A stretch of DNA of 64,000 bases from Flavobacterium sp. Root901 (lineage in GTDB: Bacteria > Bacteroidota > Bacteroidia > Flavobacteriales > Flavobacteriaceae). The stretch spans positions 125,896 to 189,895 of the forward strand of contig NZ_LMJB01000001.1 in the NCBI RefSeq assembly GCF_001429765.1, read 5' to 3'. Below, in pieces: positions 1 through 8,669 of this stretch (the stretch's first letter is position 1; each line of letters opens with the position of its first letter). Below the pieces are notes generated by a model. The model saw only the letters and a list, made by a program, of their open reading frames with translations. It was not told where the DNA came from and ran no database searches. Position numbers and translations under genes: made by a program.

Positions 1-1602
1 GTTTTGGTAATAATTGGTCGGATTATCAGCGAGCATTTGCAAACCACTTTCAAAAGCGATATAAAGTGCCATTTGAAATGCTCTTGTTCCTTTTGATGCT
101 GAATTTGGTCTATCGCTATGATAGATTTCCGGCTGCATATTGATCATTGCTCCCGGCGTAAAATCCATTGGACCGACTGCATTTCTTATAAAAGGCAAAA
201 ATAAGCTGTTGTCTACAGTTGCGCCGTCCATTTGTTCGAGTCCTCTTACACCTTCATAAGACAACAGATTTGGATAAGCATATTCTAAACCTGCGGGTTT
301 AAACGAACCGTGAAAATCTACAAACAATTTGTTTTTTGCTGCTTCTTTTATCACACGCTCGTAATAATTGACCATCCATTGATCGCTGCGGTCCATAAAA
401 TCAATTTTAACCCCGGCAATTCCCCAGTCGCTAAAAGTTTTAAACAAATCAAAATGATGTTCTACTGTAAGCCAGGTAAGCCAAAGTACAATTTTTACAT
501 TTTTCTTTTTTCCGTATTCAATCAATTTAAAAAGGTCAATATCCGGATTTGGAGTAAAAGGATCTGTAGTCGATTTTGCCCAGCCTTCGTCCATAACAAT
601 GTAAGGAATCCCAAATGCTGAAGCAAAATCAATAAAATATTTATACGTTTCTTCATTATAACCTGATTCAAAATCAACGTGATAAGGAGATGCGCCGTTC
701 CACCATTCCCAGCTGACCTGACCCGGTTTGATCCACGACGGATCCTGTATTTTACTGCGTTGTGCCAAATTATACGTCATCGTGTTTTCCAACAGCTGTT
801 TGTCTTCTTTCGTTATGACAAAATATCGCCATGGAAAATTTCTTTTACCAGTAGTTTTAGCAATATATTCTGCCTCAGAAGTAATTTTTACACTTCTGTC
901 CCCGTCATCTCCAAAAGTTAATGGCGCTTTTGCGAAAACACCTTTTATTTTATTTGGAGCAAATCCTTTTAAAAACATTGCCGGATAATCGCTAAGATCA
1001 GATTCAGAAATTAAAATTTTATGATTTTGAGAAGAATTAAACAATGCCGGCAGTGTCGCCATTTTTGTATTTGAATTAAAATCCTGCGTATTCAATTTAG
1101 AATAGGCATCTTCGTATGAAGTTTTAAAAGAGCTTGTCTGCTGTAAATGTGCCGTATAATTATTTGGTGTATTTAAAAGAAATTCTTCATCGTAAATAAT
1201 GTTCTCTGCCGATTTTAAATTGGTAATAAAACGGTATGCGATTCCATTATTATACGCTCTGAATTCTACGCTGTAATCTCCTTTAAAGTTCAATCTCAAA
1301 GCATTATAATGATTGTTAACCGTGCTGAATTTTAGAGGAACAACAGGCTTTTCATTGATGTTAATCTGTTCTGCTTTTTTTCCAGTCAGTTTGGGCTGTT
1401 TACCTAAAACACGGTCTTTTAGTTTTAAACTTAAAGTGTTGTTGTCAAAGATGGTTTCGCTGCCTAAAAACACAGAATAAGTGATGCTGTCTTTTAAATT
1501 AATCTGAATTTTTAAATTTCCGTCCGGAGAAGATAATGCTTCTTTCTGGGCAAACGTGCTTAATGAAAAAAGCATTAGAAGTATAAAAATGGATTGTTTC
1601 AT
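1..1602 (-). CDS. Glycoside hydrolase family 97, C-terminus cut by window edge
   Basis: The frame is open from an ATG at 1602 to base 1, so about 534 residues are present and the C-terminus is missing. It begins with a signal peptide (MKQSIFILLMLFSLSTFAQ), so the enzyme should be periplasmic or surface-exposed. The N-terminal beta-sandwich (about 20-260) and the (beta/alpha)8 barrel that follows are typical of GH97, the SusB family. The barrel contains KIDFMDR with Asp401 and YEGVRG with Glu450. In the retaining alpha-galactosidase branch of GH97 an Asp at this kind of site is the nucleophile, whereas inverting SusB-type alpha-glucosidases lack it. Alpha-galactosidase is therefore my preferred guess. 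It is the last visible gene of the mannan locus, 142 bp after the ROK kinase, and could remove galactose decorations from fungal galactomannan. The family is firm; the substrate is inferred. Confidence 0.9.
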   Translation of the reverse strand, partial: MKQSIFILLMLFSLSTFAQKEALSSPDGNLKIQINLKDSITYSVFLGSETIFDNNTLSLKLKDRVLGKQPKLTGKKAEQININEKPVVPLKFSTVNNHYNALRLNFKGDYSVEFRAYNNGIAYRFITNLKSAENIIYDEEFLLNTPNNYTAHLQQTSSFKTSYEDAYSKLNTQDFNSNTKMATLPALFNSSQNHKILISESDLSDYPAMFLKGFAPNKIKGVFAKAPLTFGDDGDRSVKITSEAEYIAKTTGKRNFPWRYFVITKEDKQLLENTMTYNLAQRSKIQDPSWIKPGQVSWEWWNGASPYHVDFESGYNEETYKYFIDFASAFGIPYIVMDEGWAKSTTDPFTPNPDIDLFKLIEYGKKKNVKIVLWLTWLTVEHHFDLFKTFSDWGIAGVKIDFMDRSDQWMVNYYERVIKEAAKNKLFVDFHGSFKPAGLEYAYPNLLSYEGVRGLEQMDGATVDNSLFLPFIRNAVGPMDFTPGAMINMQPEIYHSDRPNSASKGTRAFQMALYIAFESGLQMLADNPTNYYQN

Positions 1603-1744
1603 TTTAGTTTGTTTTTAGTTGTCTGGTTCATCGGAATTGTAAACTCTAAACCATGAAGAATTCAAAATTTATTTTCATGATTTAATTGATCTTTATTCAG
1701 CAAAAATTGAGAGAACTCTTGATTAGCCAGTCAATTTTTACTGA

Positions 1745-2671
1745 TCAGAAACTTGGTAATGTTTCCTTTATTATTTCCCAAAAAGATTCATTAAACACAT
1801 AACTGGCCCCAATGATACTCGATTCTTCTGTGTTTTCTAAAATGATAATTTCGATTTTACTGTTTTTATCTTTCCAGATCTGAGTTACTTTAGGCAGAAA
1901 CTGTGCGTAACATTTTGCAATATTTCCGCCCAGAACCAATGTATCAGCTTCAAAAGTCTTTAGAAAAGGAAATAAAAAATCACTTAGGTTAAAGGCGAAT
2001 TCTTCAAAAACTTTTTTCGAAAATTCATCATTTTTATTTGCGATTTCTTTTACTCCGTCTGTAATTTTTTTCCCGCTGTATTCTTCATATTTTTTAATGA
2101 ACCATCTTGTAGAAAAATATTCATCGGCAATTCCCTCCTTAAATGTTTTATCCCAAAGACAGCCGTTGTCGGGAATATTTTCGCCGCTTGTTAATGGTAC
2201 TGTCTTATCTAAAAAAGAAGCGCCAAAACCAGTTCCTAATGTTATTGCTGCAACTTTATGCTCTTTTTTATCCAGTCCGTTCATTAAAACACTTCCTATA
2301 CCAAATGAAGAGGCATCATTTAGAAAACGAAATTTTACATTTTTTGAAGTTATATATTTTGAAAACTCATTTGGGATTACAACATTGTACAATGCCTCAA
2401 ATTTATCATTTCCTTCAAACATTGCGCGGCCTGTTTCATATTCAAACGGTCCTGGCATAGAAAACGCGATTTCAATATTTTCGTTCAAACCGCATTTTTC
2501 GATGGTTTTATTAATGACTTCTGCCCATTTTAAAAATATAATTTCCTTAGGAGCTTTATTATCAACCAATCCGCTAAAGTAAGTTCCCTGAACTATCTTA
2601 AAACTCTCATTGTCGACTGCAGCACTGCTCACATGACTGCCGCCAACATCAACTCCTATTGTTAATGCCAT
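1745..2671 (-). CDS. ROK-family sugar kinase-like protein
   Basis: This 308-residue protein opens with the ATP phosphate-binding motif GVDVGGSHVSSAAVD and has the second glycine motif TLGTGFGAS near residue 145. RFLNDASSF carries the Asp expected as catalytic base in ROK kinases, and LVLGGNIAKC lies near the C-terminus. The usual ROK zinc motif (CxCGxxGCxE) is absent; the corresponding stretch reads DNGCLWDKTFKEGIADEYF. It is therefore a divergent ROK member. It has no signal peptide and should be cytoplasmic. It starts 11 bp after the GH92 gene at 2683-4866 and is in the same operon, which suggests that it phosphorylates a hexose released by the locus, such as mannose or glucose. The substrate cannot be read from the sequence. 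Confidence 0.75.
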   Translation of the reverse strand: MALTIGVDVGGSHVSSAAVDNESFKIVQGTYFSGLVDNKAPKEIIFLKWAEVINKTIEKCGLNENIEIAFSMPGPFEYETGRAMFEGNDKFEALYNVVIPNEFSKYITSKNVKFRFLNDASSFGIGSVLMNGLDKKEHKVAAITLGTGFGASFLDKTVPLTSGENIPDNGCLWDKTFKEGIADEYFSTRWFIKKYEEYSGKKITDGVKEIANKNDEFSKKVFEEFAFNLSDFLFPFLKTFEADTLVLGGNIAKCYAQFLPKVTQIWKDKNSKIEIIILENTEESSIIGASYVFNESFWEIIKETLPSF

Positions 2672-2682
2672 TCTTACTCTTT

Positions 2683-4866
2683 TTATTTTTTAGTTTTAAG
2701 TTCTATTTTTCCTCCATTTTTAAAAAGATCATGCGAAATAAAATATCCTTTATTCAAATTACCGTTGACCTTAATTTCTTTTAAATTTCTTCCGCCGGCA
2801 GGATTTGTTATGATTATTTTTTTACCTGATGGCATTGTCCAGTTTACTTCGCTAAAAACCGGAACCGTTACAATATACTCCGGATCAGCGGGCGATAACG
2901 GATAAAGTCCTAATGCACCTAACACATACCATGACGACATTTCGCCTGCATCGTCCATTCCGGACATTGCAAGTTTTTCAGGACCAATTCCATACATGGT
3001 ATCCAGAATTTCGTCGATTCTTTGTTGTGATTTTTCCGGTTTGTTTATGAAATAATAAGAAAATGGCGCTTCATGGTCAGGCTGGTTTCCATGGCAGTAT
3101 TGACCAATAAATCCAGAAATATTCCAGGCAATGTAATTTGGATTCCAGGGTTTTGTAAAAAACTCATCCAATTTTGCTTCAAATGGCTTTTCGCCGCCAT
3201 ACAACTGAACAAGTCCGTTCATATCATGAGGTACAAAAAAGGAAAGCTGCCAGGCGTTGGCTTCACGATACATGTATTCGTAATATGGAAACTCAGGATT
3301 AAAAGGTGTAATCCATTTTCCGTCTGCCAGTCTTCCTCTCATAAAAGTGGATTCTTTGTCAAATACGTTAGTGTAGTTTTTAGAACGTTTTGCCAAATCA
3401 TTATAATGTTCCGTATCATTTAATTCTTTAGCCAATAATGAAAGTGCGTGATCATCGTAAGCATATTCTAAGGTTTTGGTAACCCCGGCATTTGCTTTGG
3501 TCTCGATTACCGGATTTTTAATGTCTTGTTCCGGCACATAACCTTTGGCAATGTATTCAGCAATGTGAGGTCTTGTTCCGCCTTCTTTGTAAGCATTGTT
3601 TAATAATAATTCATACGCTTTTTTAACATCAAAATTTCTAATTCCTCTGCTATAAGAACCAGCAATAAAAGATGCTGCGTGGTCTCCGTGAAAAAACGTC
3701 GGGATAAAACCCTTAATTTCTCCCTCATTAATAATCGAACTAATCATGTCACCAGTTTCTTCCGGAGAAAAAATACTTAGCAGTACCAGTTTATTTCTGT
3801 AATCATCCCATAAAGATGGCAGCGTATAATAGCGATAGTTTTCTTTTCTCACTTTTCCCGCTTCATCTGTAAACTCTCCGTTAACATCGCTTCTTAAAGC
3901 CGGCCAGAGAAATGATCTGTACAACATGCTGTAAAACATTACGTTTTGTTGTTTTGTACCGCCTTTTACCTGAATTTTTGATAATAGATTTTCCCATGTT
4001 GTGCTTCCTTCTTCAAAAATTTTCGAGAAGGTTTTGTCACCTGCTTCTGCTTTTAGGTTTTCTTTAGCATTTTCTACACTAACAAAAGATAATGCTATTT
4101 TTACCGTTACAGGTTTTGTATCTTCATCTTTAATATTTACTAAAGTATAACCACCGCTTTTGGTCATTTCTTTAGTATCTAGTTTATCAATCGGACTGCT
4201 TAAAGAAGCATAAAAATAGATTTTCTCTCCTCCGGTTCTTTGAAAACCGCTTACAGCATTGTCACCTTCTTGTTTAATCTGCCAGTCATCAACATGATTG
4301 TTGGCTTTTCCGAGATCAAACAGTACTTTTCTTCCTTTGTTGTTTTTAAAAGTATATTCGTGTATACCGCAATGTAACGTTGAAGTTAGTTTTACCTGAA
4401 CATTATAATCTTTTAAATATACTTCGTAATAAGCCGGACTTGCTTTTTCCTGATCGTGGCTGAAAGATGATTTGTATGGAAATGAAGCTCCGTCTGAAAC
4501 AGGTAAAAGCGGAATATGACACAGGTTCCAATGTCCTTTATTGGTATGTGTAAATCCTAAAATTTCTTTATCTTCATATTCGTATCCGGCACCGGATCTG
4601 TATTTTGTCATTGGACTCAGCTGTACCATCGCGTTTGGAACCGATGATCCCGGAAAAACTAAACCTGCCCACACACGCATATCCGGCGGCGGTGTGTATC
4701 CAATTATTTTAGTATCTAAAAGCGGTGCGGTCCCAATAAATGGATTGACAAGCGCTGTATATTTCCCTTTTGAAAGTCCTCCGCCAGATTCCTGTGCGCT
4801 GACATTTGCGCCAAAAATTGACATAGATAGAGCTGCAAGAACGAAATTCTTGTTTAATTTTATCAT
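2683..4866 (-). CDS. GH92 alpha-mannosidase (copy A)
   Basis: This 727-residue protein has a cleavable signal peptide (to about residue 24). The N-terminal GH92 domain begins with the family signature VNPFIGT near residue 41, and the catalytic (alpha/alpha)6 domain ends with GMDDAGEMSSWYVLGALGLYP, where the paired Asp residues supply the base. GH92 enzymes are calcium-dependent inverting exo-alpha-mannosidases acting on alpha-1,2, 1,3, 1,4 or 1,6 links. At the site where most members read GNEP (general acid Glu) this protein reads GNQPDHEAP: a Gln, with a Glu three residues further on. That may alter linkage preference. It lies in the mannan operon between GH125 (30 bp upstream) and the ROK kinase. 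Family assignment is secure; linkage is unknown. Confidence 0.9.
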   Translation of the reverse strand: MIKLNKNFVLAALSMSIFGANVSAQESGGGLSKGKYTALVNPFIGTAPLLDTKIIGYTPPPDMRVWAGLVFPGSSVPNAMVQLSPMTKYRSGAGYEYEDKEILGFTHTNKGHWNLCHIPLLPVSDGASFPYKSSFSHDQEKASPAYYEVYLKDYNVQVKLTSTLHCGIHEYTFKNNKGRKVLFDLGKANNHVDDWQIKQEGDNAVSGFQRTGGEKIYFYASLSSPIDKLDTKEMTKSGGYTLVNIKDEDTKPVTVKIALSFVSVENAKENLKAEAGDKTFSKIFEEGSTTWENLLSKIQVKGGTKQQNVMFYSMLYRSFLWPALRSDVNGEFTDEAGKVRKENYRYYTLPSLWDDYRNKLVLLSIFSPEETGDMISSIINEGEIKGFIPTFFHGDHAASFIAGSYSRGIRNFDVKKAYELLLNNAYKEGGTRPHIAEYIAKGYVPEQDIKNPVIETKANAGVTKTLEYAYDDHALSLLAKELNDTEHYNDLAKRSKNYTNVFDKESTFMRGRLADGKWITPFNPEFPYYEYMYREANAWQLSFFVPHDMNGLVQLYGGEKPFEAKLDEFFTKPWNPNYIAWNISGFIGQYCHGNQPDHEAPFSYYFINKPEKSQQRIDEILDTMYGIGPEKLAMSGMDDAGEMSSWYVLGALGLYPLSPADPEYIVTVPVFSEVNWTMPSGKKIIITNPAGGRNLKEIKVNGNLNKGYFISHDLFKNGGKIELKTKK

Positions 4867-4896
4867 CTTTACAATAAATTAGAACTTATTAATCAG

Positions 4897-6327
4897 TTAT
4901 AGTTCAAGAAGTTTTGGATTTTTTTGGTACGTGTCCCACAATAATTCCCCAAACAATGTATTGGTCCACGCAAACCATGATCTTGTAAAGTTTTTGGCAT
5001 CGTCTTTATGAAAGGATTCATGCATAAAACCCGTATCGCCGTGTGAAGCTTTCAGCATTTTGATGCATTCTTTTATTTCATTTTGATCTGAAGTTGTGTA
5101 TGCTCTCATAACCAAAGACATTGGCCAAATCATATCCATACCAACGTGCGGACCGCCAATTCCTTCTGCCACTTTTCCTTTAAAGAAAAACGGATTATCT
5201 TCTGAAAGCACAAATTTTCTGGTATTTTGATAAGTTGGGTCATTTACATCAATGGCATCCAGATAAGGAAGACTTAATAAACTTGGAACATTGGAATCGT
5301 CCATCATTAAATGACCTCCAAAACCATCTACTTCAAAAGCATAAATATTTCCGTATTTAGGATGATTTACAATAGCATGATCTTTAATTGCCTGCTCTAC
5401 CTCAGCTCCTAATGCCCTTAATTCTTTAGCAGTAACGGTATCTTTTATGATGTTTTCGAACATTTCCGCAGCTTGTTTCATACTGGCTGCTATAAAAAAG
5501 TTGGAAGGAATTAAGAATGAAAAAACCGTTGCATCGTCACTTGGCCTAAAAGCAGAACATACTAAACCAACTGGTTTTACCGGATATCCGTATCCTTTTA
5601 AAGGTCTTGTATCTGTGGCGAATTGCGTTGTTCTCTGGAAAGTATAAGGGTTTTTACCGTCTTTTTGCTGCTGGTCTTTAAAAACTTTTAATGTTGTTTT
5701 AATAGCTTTTACCCAATTTTCATCAAATGGAGAAACATCTTTTGTGTTTTTCCAGTAATTGTAGGCCAGTCGAATTGGGTAGCAGAGTGAATCTATTTCG
5801 TATTTTCTTTCATGAACACCCGGTTTCATATCCGTATGATCGGTTGTCCACTCCCCTTTTTTATTTGGATCATTGTAGAAAGCATTTGCATACGGATCTT
5901 TTAAAATATACTCTGTTTGTCTGTTGATAACACCTGCAATCAGATTTTTCAGTTTTAAATCTTTTCCGGCGAAAGCCATATAAGGCCAAACCTGTGCAGA
6001 ACTGTCACGAAGCCACATTGCATCAATATCTCCCGTAATTACGTAAGTATCAGGTCTTCCATTTTTTTGTGAATATGTTACAGTTGTATCTAATGTATTT
6101 GGAAAACAGTTATTGAATAACCATCCTAATTCTTTGTCTTTTACATTTTTTTGGAATTCAGCGATTGTTTTTTCTATAAACTCGCTTTGAAAATTTCTTT
6201 TTTCTTTTGGTACTCTTACGATTGGAAAATCTTTTATCACCTTTGTTCCGGCTATTATGTCCATCGGATTAATAAGTGCTAAAGTGCCAAATAGAGCGGT
6301 GTTTTGTATAAATTTTCTTCTTTCCAT
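4897..6327 (-). CDS. GH125 exo-alpha-1,6-mannosidase
   Basis: This 476-residue protein matches GH125 (formerly DUF1237). The N-terminus MERRKFIQNTALFGTLALI looks like a twin-arginine (Tat) signal, so it may be folded before export to the periplasm. The signature GDIDAMWLRDSSAQVWPY spans about residues 99-116; its Asp residues bind the terminal mannose and provide the general acid. Near the C-terminus GDTGFMHESF carries the likely base Glu and is followed by RSWFAWTNTLFGELL. Known GH125 enzymes remove alpha-1,6-linked mannose, which complements the GH76 endo-alpha-1,6-mannanase of this operon. Length is normal for the family. It sits between the two GH92 genes with short gaps (35 and 30 bp). 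Confidence 0.92.
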   Translation of the reverse strand: MERRKFIQNTALFGTLALINPMDIIAGTKVIKDFPIVRVPKEKRNFQSEFIEKTIAEFQKNVKDKELGWLFNNCFPNTLDTTVTYSQKNGRPDTYVITGDIDAMWLRDSSAQVWPYMAFAGKDLKLKNLIAGVINRQTEYILKDPYANAFYNDPNKKGEWTTDHTDMKPGVHERKYEIDSLCYPIRLAYNYWKNTKDVSPFDENWVKAIKTTLKVFKDQQQKDGKNPYTFQRTTQFATDTRPLKGYGYPVKPVGLVCSAFRPSDDATVFSFLIPSNFFIAASMKQAAEMFENIIKDTVTAKELRALGAEVEQAIKDHAIVNHPKYGNIYAFEVDGFGGHLMMDDSNVPSLLSLPYLDAIDVNDPTYQNTRKFVLSEDNPFFFKGKVAEGIGGPHVGMDMIWPMSLVMRAYTTSDQNEIKECIKMLKASHGDTGFMHESFHKDDAKNFTRSWFAWTNTLFGELLWDTYQKNPKLLEL

Positions 6328-6362
6328 AGTATATATTTTTATTCAAGGCAGAACCTTTTTAT

Positions 6363-8666
6363 TTATTCGTTTGTTAGTGAGTAAGGGGCATCTTTTTTAT
6401 CGATACCTCTTTTAAGATTTGGCGTTGATGACATATCAAAATCCAATGTCGCGCCATTCATTAGTTCAGAGTGGCTGAGCCAGTTCTTTTGATAGTTTTC
6501 GCCGTTAAATTTCAATTCCCTGACATATTTGTTCTGAGCGCTGTTTTCTGCAGCATTAATTTCAATTGTATTACCATTCTCCAGCTGAATAGTTGCTTTT
6601 TTAAATAATGGCGCTCCCAAAACATATTGATCTGAAGCCGGAGTTACAGGATAAAAACCTAAAGAAGAGAAAACGTACCAGGCCGAAGTCTGTCCGTTAT
6701 CTTCGTCTCCGCAGTAACCATCAGGCGTTGCATGATACATTCTGTTCATGGTTTCGCGTGCCCAATATTGTGCTTTCCATGGTTCTGCTGCATAATTATA
6801 AAGATAAATCATGTGCTGGATTGGCTGGTTTCCGTGCGCATATTGTCCCATATTGGCGATCTGCATTTCTCTCATTTCATGAATTACACCACCGGTAAAA
6901 TTGGATGTTGCAAAAACCGGAGGTGAAGAAAAAACTTTATCTAATTGAGAAACAAATCTTTCATTCCCTCCCATCAGGTCAATCAGACCCTGAACATCGT
7001 GAAAAACAGACCAGGAATAATGCCAGCTGTTTCCTTCTGTAAATCCATTAAACCATTGAAAAGGATCAAAAGGTTCCATAAATTTTCCATCCTTATTTTT
7101 TGGATGCATTAAATTGTATTTTGGATCAAAAAGATTTTTATAATTAAAACTTCTTTTTTTATATAAATCAATTTCCGACTGTGGTTTATTGAGTGCTTTG
7201 GCCAATTGATAAATAGCAAAATCGTCGTAAGCATATTCTAATGTGCGGGCAGCACTTTCGTTTATAACATCATTAGGAACATATCCCAGGGTATTATAAG
7301 AATCAGCGGCTGCACGTCCGACGGCTTTTAACGGACCTTCATTATTTGCGCCATGAATTAAGGCTTTGTATAAATTTTCGATGTCGTATTGCTTTACTTT
7401 TCCGCTTTTGAGATAAGCTTCAGATACGATTGAGGCAGAATTATTTCCAACCATAATATCGCGTAATCCCGGGCTTGACCATTCCGGCAGCCATCCGCTT
7501 TCGTTAAAAGCGTTTGAAAGTCCTTCCTGCATTTGTGTATTCAGTTCCGGATACATCAAATTCAGAAAAGGGTATAATGCTCTAAAAGTATCCCAAAAAC
7601 CAGTATCAACAAACATATATCCCGGAAGTACTTTTCCGTTATACGGACTGTAGTGTACTACTTTTTTATTTTTATCAAACTCATAAAACTTTCTCGGAAA
7701 AAGAAGAGAACGGTATAAACAAGAATAAAAAGTTCCCATTTGGTCCGGCGTTCCGCCTTCTACTTTTATTCTGCTTAACTCTTTGTTCCAGATTGCTTTA
7801 CCTTTTTCTTTCAATTCATCAAAATTGTCATTTCCAATTTCTTTTAAATTTCTTTCGGCTTGTTCGTAGCTTATAAAAGAAGAAGCAATCTGTGCATTTA
7901 CTTTTTCTCCGGATTTAGTTTTAAAACCAATAACAGCTCCGGCATGATCTGCCTGCATTTCCAGTGCATTGCCTAAAATATCTCCGTTGAATGTTGAATG
8001 TACATCAAAATCTTTATCGAAAATAATAACGAAATAGTTTTTGAAATTAAGAGGCACTCCACCGCTGTTTTTTGTTGTAAAACCAATAATTTTTCTTTCT
8101 GAGGGAATTATTTTTACGTAAGAGCCTTTATTAAAAGCATCAACAACAATGTAAGCTTTGTCTGTTTGAGGAAACGTAAATCTAAATCTGGCCGCTCTTT
8201 CTGTTGGCGTTATTTCTGTCGTCACATTATGATCTGCCAGAAAAACACTGTAATAGTATGGCGTAACAGTTTCTGATTTATGTGAAAACCAGCTTTGTCT
8301 TTCTTCTTCCTTAAATTTTAATTCACCGGTTACCGGCATGATAGAAAACTGACCGTAATCGTTCATCCATGGCGAAGGCTGATGTGTTTGTTTAAAACCT
8401 TTAATTCTATTTGATTTATAGGTATACGCCCATCCATCGCCCATGTTTCCGGTTTGAGGTGTCCAAAAATTCATTCCCCATGGCATAGCAATAGCCGGAT
8501 AAGTATTTCCGTTTGAAATTCCGTAGTCAGAATCTGTTCCTATTAAAGGATTTACCCAGTCGATAGGATCCTGAGGCGTTATTATCTGCAAATTTTGCGA
8601 ATTAGCAGAAGTAAAAGTAAACAACACCAACACTCTAAAAATTATATTCTTTTTTGTTGTTCTCAA
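6363..8666 (-). CDS. GH92 alpha-mannosidase (copy B), TTG start
   Basis: This 767-residue GH92 protein has no usable ATG near its start. The frame opens with TTG at 8666, three bases after the stop of the GH2 gene, and gives a good signal peptide (MRTTKKNIIFRVLVLFTFTSANSQ), so translational coupling is likely. WVNPLIGTDS (about 38-47) begins the N-terminal domain, and GDEDNGQTSAWYVFSSLGFYP lies near the C-terminus with the base Asp residues. The general-acid site reads GNQPIQHMIYLYN, whereas the common family form is GNEPxHH, so the acidic Glu is replaced by Gln with no Glu close by. From memory, such a change occurs in GH92 enzymes that split mannose-1-phosphodiesters, where no acid is needed. 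It may therefore target phosphomannan. Family secure; activity inferred. Confidence 0.88.
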   Translation of the reverse strand: MRTTKKNIIFRVLVLFTFTSANSQNLQIITPQDPIDWVNPLIGTDSDYGISNGNTYPAIAMPWGMNFWTPQTGNMGDGWAYTYKSNRIKGFKQTHQPSPWMNDYGQFSIMPVTGELKFKEEERQSWFSHKSETVTPYYYSVFLADHNVTTEITPTERAARFRFTFPQTDKAYIVVDAFNKGSYVKIIPSERKIIGFTTKNSGGVPLNFKNYFVIIFDKDFDVHSTFNGDILGNALEMQADHAGAVIGFKTKSGEKVNAQIASSFISYEQAERNLKEIGNDNFDELKEKGKAIWNKELSRIKVEGGTPDQMGTFYSCLYRSLLFPRKFYEFDKNKKVVHYSPYNGKVLPGYMFVDTGFWDTFRALYPFLNLMYPELNTQMQEGLSNAFNESGWLPEWSSPGLRDIMVGNNSASIVSEAYLKSGKVKQYDIENLYKALIHGANNEGPLKAVGRAAADSYNTLGYVPNDVINESAARTLEYAYDDFAIYQLAKALNKPQSEIDLYKKRSFNYKNLFDPKYNLMHPKNKDGKFMEPFDPFQWFNGFTEGNSWHYSWSVFHDVQGLIDLMGGNERFVSQLDKVFSSPPVFATSNFTGGVIHEMREMQIANMGQYAHGNQPIQHMIYLYNYAAEPWKAQYWARETMNRMYHATPDGYCGDEDNGQTSAWYVFSSLGFYPVTPASDQYVLGAPLFKKATIQLENGNTIEINAAENSAQNKYVRELKFNGENYQKNWLSHSELMNGATLDFDMSSTPNLKRGIDKKDAPYSLTNE

Positions 8667-8669
8667 AAT

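Noticed and set aside
310..988. Several open frames on the plus strand opposite the GH97 gene
   Set aside because: They have no ribosome-binding context or recognisable protein features, and the minus strand frame is clearly a GH97 enzyme.
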